Of a stretch of 64,000 nucleotides of DNA, positions 63,701 through 64,000 are shown in pieces. The stretch spans positions 1 through 64,000 of the forward strand of contig NW_013546645.1 of assembly GCF_000760515.2 (NCBI RefSeq), read 5' to 3'. This stretch comes from Mitosporidium daphniae (taxonomy: Eukaryota > Microsporidia). Numbering within the stretch: the first letter of the stretch is position 1; every line of letters starts with the position of its first letter. Under the pieces are notes generated by a model that saw only the letters and a program-made list of their open reading frames with translations, ran no database searches and was not told where the DNA came from. The position numbers and the translations under genes are program-made.

Positions 63701-64000
63701 GTAAAATATTCTCCAATAGGCCTCTTTCCTATTGGCCATTGTAAGTTGCGGGTGGGAAGCAAGAGGAAGCCCGACCACAAAGTGTTCCGCAATCGTACTT
63801 AGCAGCCTAGCCGCCACGGCCCTGACGCCAAAAGAAAGACCGGAGCGGTTATGCTCGGACTCTAGCAAGCTTACAAATGCCGGTATCAAAGTCCAATTGA
63901 AAAGAGAAACCGGGATTTCCGTTCTAAAATGGACTATAAAATCAGCAAATGTGGTAATAATAATCGGTCGCAACGTACGCGCCGCTGTTGATTGCAGAGA
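51746..64000 (-). CDS. TRA1: Tra1 / TRRAP, 5' end beyond window
   Basis: Activator-binding scaffold of SAGA and NuA4. The frame is open without interruption from the right edge to the stop at 51746-51748, 4084 codons with no intron, and longer than yeast Tra1 (3744) already. The HEAT region includes low-complexity inserts (His7, Ser tracts). FAT-domain sequence lies roughly in the last third. The C-terminal PI3K-like domain lacks HRD and DFG motifs, as in all Tra1 proteins. The FATC end is LISQASKACQDISGVDPRWH plus PEF. It is the largest gene here; Gcn5, its SAGA partner, lies 16 kb away. Confidence 0.93.
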   Translation of the reverse strand, partial: SLQSTAARTLRPIIITTFADFIVHFRTEIPVSLFNWTLIPAFVSLLESEHNRSGLSFGVRAVAARLLSTIAEHFVVGLPLASHPQLTMANRKEAYWRIFYSYCRAIHMLSETPVFGSEETGIENFRILFRALVTGLKVIFFAFRSLQPSPAPLSSAIFSVRGILHEESIWFVRLFGDLVATLVRLCASDQKCIQEPSSGLSSSLSCETINFFAKGLAYDASLLQSQLAQEEKDMVEQIAQIFILLEVSVFSDIISSNCPNIYNAITSVPALSALLQVFLVGPGGPEVAKITLLHLLRWLSKNLFGGNELSQVMNIDSAARLQRIMKLMLMALGAYPEEIEGVWAAFLPELILSCLRCGSSKVSQEPFHALLLLRTLFRAIGGGRFEILYREILPILPTILETLNALLHSIEILQTFSRGSHESNTPLTPSYPQPTDLLKDLVVELALTIPVRLSVLLPYLSLLMKPLVYSLKVISSPSMSMMIMMPSASGTASQNQGGFTLPLSATSAASQASAPTSNISSGSSSSSSSSSSSSTFMTPELLSQGLRTLELCIDNLTQDFLDPILSSVMPELLEALWAHCRPLPYPSQFAHTALRILGKLAGRNKRPIRQLNFKTHLSSSLQVPLEAQHEQAFLHRLISQWNELLWLPESQQSFKKRDSASPSSPAHYLPRITRSYLEEKRLRHTKELIGIQIRYLAYFSWFNHDESDHTSTVDGHFFCVNDPVILDKTFDDFQKMDDKHHHHHHHLPSASFLHQIRENLELGLADAMRDSERSSDIIDIFFDEYLCSENPQLRICACSLLLRVLRGTCYQNHPAFKQLSQQEFQHGVEDILFRICGLFREKSIYARLSGSDLLREIFSKKKRFSVADTTLTFCAEALFKSLELASQHLVGICSLQIAPERALDSLLLVLIEERNDTPCLGLLGVLTQELASPLEKNRAMAQGMLEQLAKKFEKQDGDVIAAKSGALGALPHIPVSSAPAAQPALAITSSQTLNSSVPTQDARPSIPSAGITTPPVPVVSSAAGRALCKLLEPIRSTIIEQEWLGGPEGRDISLLPISHQIGIIEAIAFVMKKDPSFLEFSPSFLALVTDCVGMADTIEDQSSISMGVNSVSASLATPSSAGPAHAASNTTSSSPAPSATTPSGSQIASSPSVTSAVAKGSNGPFGARLRIACIRLLTAAMGSPTFSAPGNHLALRNRIVSIFFKSLYARNPDIVGASKTGLALVIAMQHKLPKELMQHGLRPVLMNLSDYKRLTIPGLEGLGRLLELLTSYFKAEIGRKLLEHLRQWAEAAKAASPSGPPEILAPEIGIIVAILDVFHLLPPTSSVFLEETLVALCSLEEMVRRTRASPFRRPVLRYLCKHLSVTIEVIVGGERLKDDRIVGLFCELMAMHSEARDIVLSPGTWELLASRLDLGENNQSWRDSPGANANFSEVVASMLLSLQRGTLSGHLQQDKDPLSCKNPSASGSSSVCKLLSPQLAESVSTLIVRMIQRHKVKPRKGGERILLRFGDAFATSLEDVLWQAGTALLVATAPKASDIAKVSSSDGVLHCNENAPLLLPLLAALVDSFPQVLEQRIQCDLNFICSLIDAVDPCDDPPNWAAREAFLVSWINDLKELDKVSQEKLVKIIEKRGFCSSALLFAIAKMSVRLNSESLNEWCHTTITTVAKELPTDGDEDRYNLAAAQVLLYASHPNEVGANGELESSFRVLLDFGGSNSTIVDSRRLFAVIEILTIALSMSLERVLSAILHVLAGYGPPMTKGLGSISGSEHVMASLSQQHGIVWSALASMTACSNQARVIPTSFSYKAPGFPPFLGIPSSAKIENSTAGVPSPIKTISPLQITAAMGQAPCWWWYSALEVISSLLSQPQSPISDLMKSGQLLIIDCIITLSINNSSATTPSPVSTTSSSKQHHVRKRTRVAQAAQPLPLIPILGPGVWEGTSETLFRIILSGQGYTLCSSSLMAKPTFTPPVNPSSTVCNGGGASLAASVSSMPCLEYDAYALKLAMSAAEAGLSLPWHLVDEIFQSSPAQTASMIPLPANAAQASSSAEPPMATQAFATSFSELPKPLRSILNALFLLEMIFCVNAKEERERYVKIIMERIPSLFPGFFFSYPTSLLQHGVSGGANSFSSAMTSSPLLSSVLSLRISLSLSGLLFYKKNGQVVERLDVVPSDFNPALIVSLPSLLPVLLFIWSNFGAVSSKRTTAALPTIAGEVLYAHEDNNDFQAKSTASIAAAPPTLLPISVLISMLSDLAREALAPGAPASASEVAFCTAIITEKDILMGGPQEILSTIRGLAMILIFDIIERDALASNLVSSSEERQKFLGVIGMITSHPMLYPLAVIEDILVRIFHWLNGGTFMLKEKMDLLFMAASCYAKLRENSSDSGHQAMEGHFGAGRDDHPNGQDGDHNLHHWGDLGLLLAKIRLGSIRKVRRAMVQLLCLVYGKSHVSMDLPSRSTPEAMPCSSFAHSEVTFQLQKDFLSLMVECRGEPELYDQLIEVIYLSLEFAQPSLEGPFKALRYILGVQNWEAIATSYWIHEALALIQRARGPLLSQFQGPISALARVDGAWAHVCWVRCFGEIAIAASQNREREGTDMILLSTIGADLSYNLSRPYHLLSSSSSTSWSPRNHTLPACTLLEAISALALHHPQIMVQFGLSEMLLRYLAKNFNWFAPVLSLETMCRASQNYEALGYLYEAMGESDGAFGARRCQARHGQTILASSLEQAEYLEGAQVVLEAAQAVARAGRLATEPLVKNEVGNIVNIMKDPCDSTACPSGDGSSFYYDAYGARKGSSCDAKKSENASSHSFGEGGDEMQQWQERWIAAARRLQQWDVLVELAKVDNDIDLSLDASWRLLDWSTSKDQAAVRAALELVADAPTPKRLFYDALLHLHQIITGVVGNIGGGGTGTSAGAGLSGGIHGPGANASSGSTVLSGRRVAELGRLIEEGFQVTLAQWAAMPWPLIGSSQNDSLSILFQLFVEVQEAAGLFLGAGGGGAGNLHLSNASPLQPQLTMVQELRGILGTWRERLPSIHYDSIGAWSELAAWRQSLFSAINGLFAATVTELDNMVIMGGAAGPGNMNAPSTAPSSASSAASSGGTLIYRGYHESAWLINRFATVARRHRLPDICVQLLNKIYTLPNIEIQDAFWKLSEQAQCYLDAFYDPLSAPWLTAAVPLHAAATFGGASGGATSANTDTNSSTAQATEGCADDQGAAKSSSTACCASPGTLLLVAGLEIINSTNLAYFGASQKSDFFSLKGRFLEALNLTGIEEANKVHSQAVQLDINHGRAWAAWGHYNRRRFRAFIAKKEEENHDLGVEAAGTCSADESSLTAGRSPGLAKPPPCSLNITSATSLGTTSPSTLTSFTALTPYPEEPNAQTFAMHAIHCYLQAMILGTSSSSSASHHQNANQRRNDPSTASSSVASASSSDPNGTNSSSHERSFCDEDAEDLRYGSGLSNGCTHSQALLLASMILKMLRMAPELAGIFDLYLAELPLAPWLPFLEEMLDDLRDSPGSSSTMELGSRLRSLLQRIGRLFPNLLFYPLSARIRSKALDSNGDEMAALLSMLRAVHPLATETMIIFLGEVQNSLMSAKKNNHLPSKKKRCNVVVSPVHVTSRWLSSFPRLPMDDELELPGQRLVLPRKGDTGASSTKIDSFGAILRQTDGHYGLVVYLSDGSVRAITIFNDTERVNAILGAATASRLLWMLGGVASKGRLVRQRASPLLTWNSSLLPLIASDALNGNGSCMVVLASPDIIVDPLSMAQCLNTTTGAAAQPAEVEIATAGPMKPQTPAKEQDIQMACSSVLAAFVAARLANSQDYWLYRKSFALQWAALITGWSILGSVRQRDLASIGLGPLAHGRLSWIGAALFERLDATAHELALSATERAPNASQEMSTQPNSACAIKIDPSSLRYDTQAPGMRVLHAPLVFRMGPALQTFLGRVFVDGLFVPSVHALADELSHRSEEISDLFDLLAGSQPTMEQRVRGPSIHARGALERIKVLACEKEKDIISAHVSAYVSQVVFSQEDIQDGGSTAAGTQATVQSESKVKQPLPVSLYAPIVELISQASKACQDISGVDPRWHPEF
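61756..61778 (+). repeat. Trinucleotide repeat (GAT)n encoding poly-His in TRA1
   Basis: On the plus strand (GAT)n-like repeats read as CAT/CAC His codons on the coding minus strand, giving seven His in a row inside the HEAT region. Such tracts vary in length between strains. Confidence 0.8.
62398..62434 (+). repeat. Serine-codon repeat in TRA1
   Basis: A GA(T/A/G)-rich trinucleotide tract encodes a run of about 12 Ser residues on the minus strand, in a low-complexity insert of the HEAT region. Confidence 0.75.

Overview
The window is nuclear DNA of a compact eukaryotic genome, most likely an early-diverging fungus of the Rozellomycota / basal Microsporidia grade (a Mitosporidium- or Paramicrosporidium-like organism). 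This placement is inference. The supporting observations are: about 35 protein genes in 64 kb, often 20-150 bp apart on alternating strands; 65 spliceosomal introns, 60 of them only 22-37 nt; fungal-type families (Kap95, Flx1-like, Mon2, Prp18, Tra1); and nuclear genes for a working mitochondrion (ADP/ATP carrier, Tim9, Mrp10, FAD/folate-type carrier), which canonical microsporidia have mostly lost. Exon chains were rebuilt by eye. In every spliced gene the exon lengths sum to a multiple of three and the joins restore conserved motifs.

Layout. 1-1.4 kb: 3' part of a heptapeptide-repeat protein cut by the left edge. 1.5-3 kb: Cdc7 kinase. 3-5.3 kb: a gene-poor stretch with an 18-bp tandem repeat, then tRNA-Gln(CUG) and a 60-residue mitochondrial-like membrane protein. 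5.7-14.8 kb: choline-transporter-like protein, Fmp52/TIP30-like reductase, Bdp1, zeta-COP, Kap95 and a candidate checkpoint adaptor. 15-24 kb: SLC17-type transporter, ING-domain protein without PHD, Yju2, Rab5, Flx1-like carrier, KHDC4-like KH protein, ADP/ATP carrier and a secreted repeat protein. 24-34 kb: Mnd1, LSm2, Gaa1, a Ten1 candidate, Mrp10, a zinc-finger YEATS protein, a CH1-CH2 fimbrin-like protein and WASP. 34-46 kb: Gcn5, Mon2, eL28, Rer1, Smc5 and Tim9. 46-49.3 kb: an inverted pair of membrane proteins, one with a pseudokinase-like tail. 49.4-64 kb: Prp18, a METTL2/6-type tRNA m3C methyltransferase, and Tra1/TRRAP, intronless over more than 12 kb and cut by the right edge.

Themes. 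Chromatin and transcription genes are frequent (Gcn5, Tra1, ING, YEATS, Bdp1), as are splicing genes (Yju2, Prp18, LSm2, perhaps the KH protein), which fits an intron-rich compact genome. Secretory traffic is represented by zeta-COP, Rer1, Mon2, Rab5 and Gaa1. Meiosis and DNA repair are represented by Mnd1, Smc5, Cdc7 and the checkpoint-adaptor candidate.

Most unusual items: the ultra-short introns with two ATG-only first exons, the head-to-head inverted duplication with nearly identical 5' thirds, the heptapeptide-repeat protein, a fimbrin lacking its second actin-binding half, an ING protein lacking its PHD finger, and two recurrent intergenic motifs (A/T-only boxes just before start codons, and TTAGGGTT).
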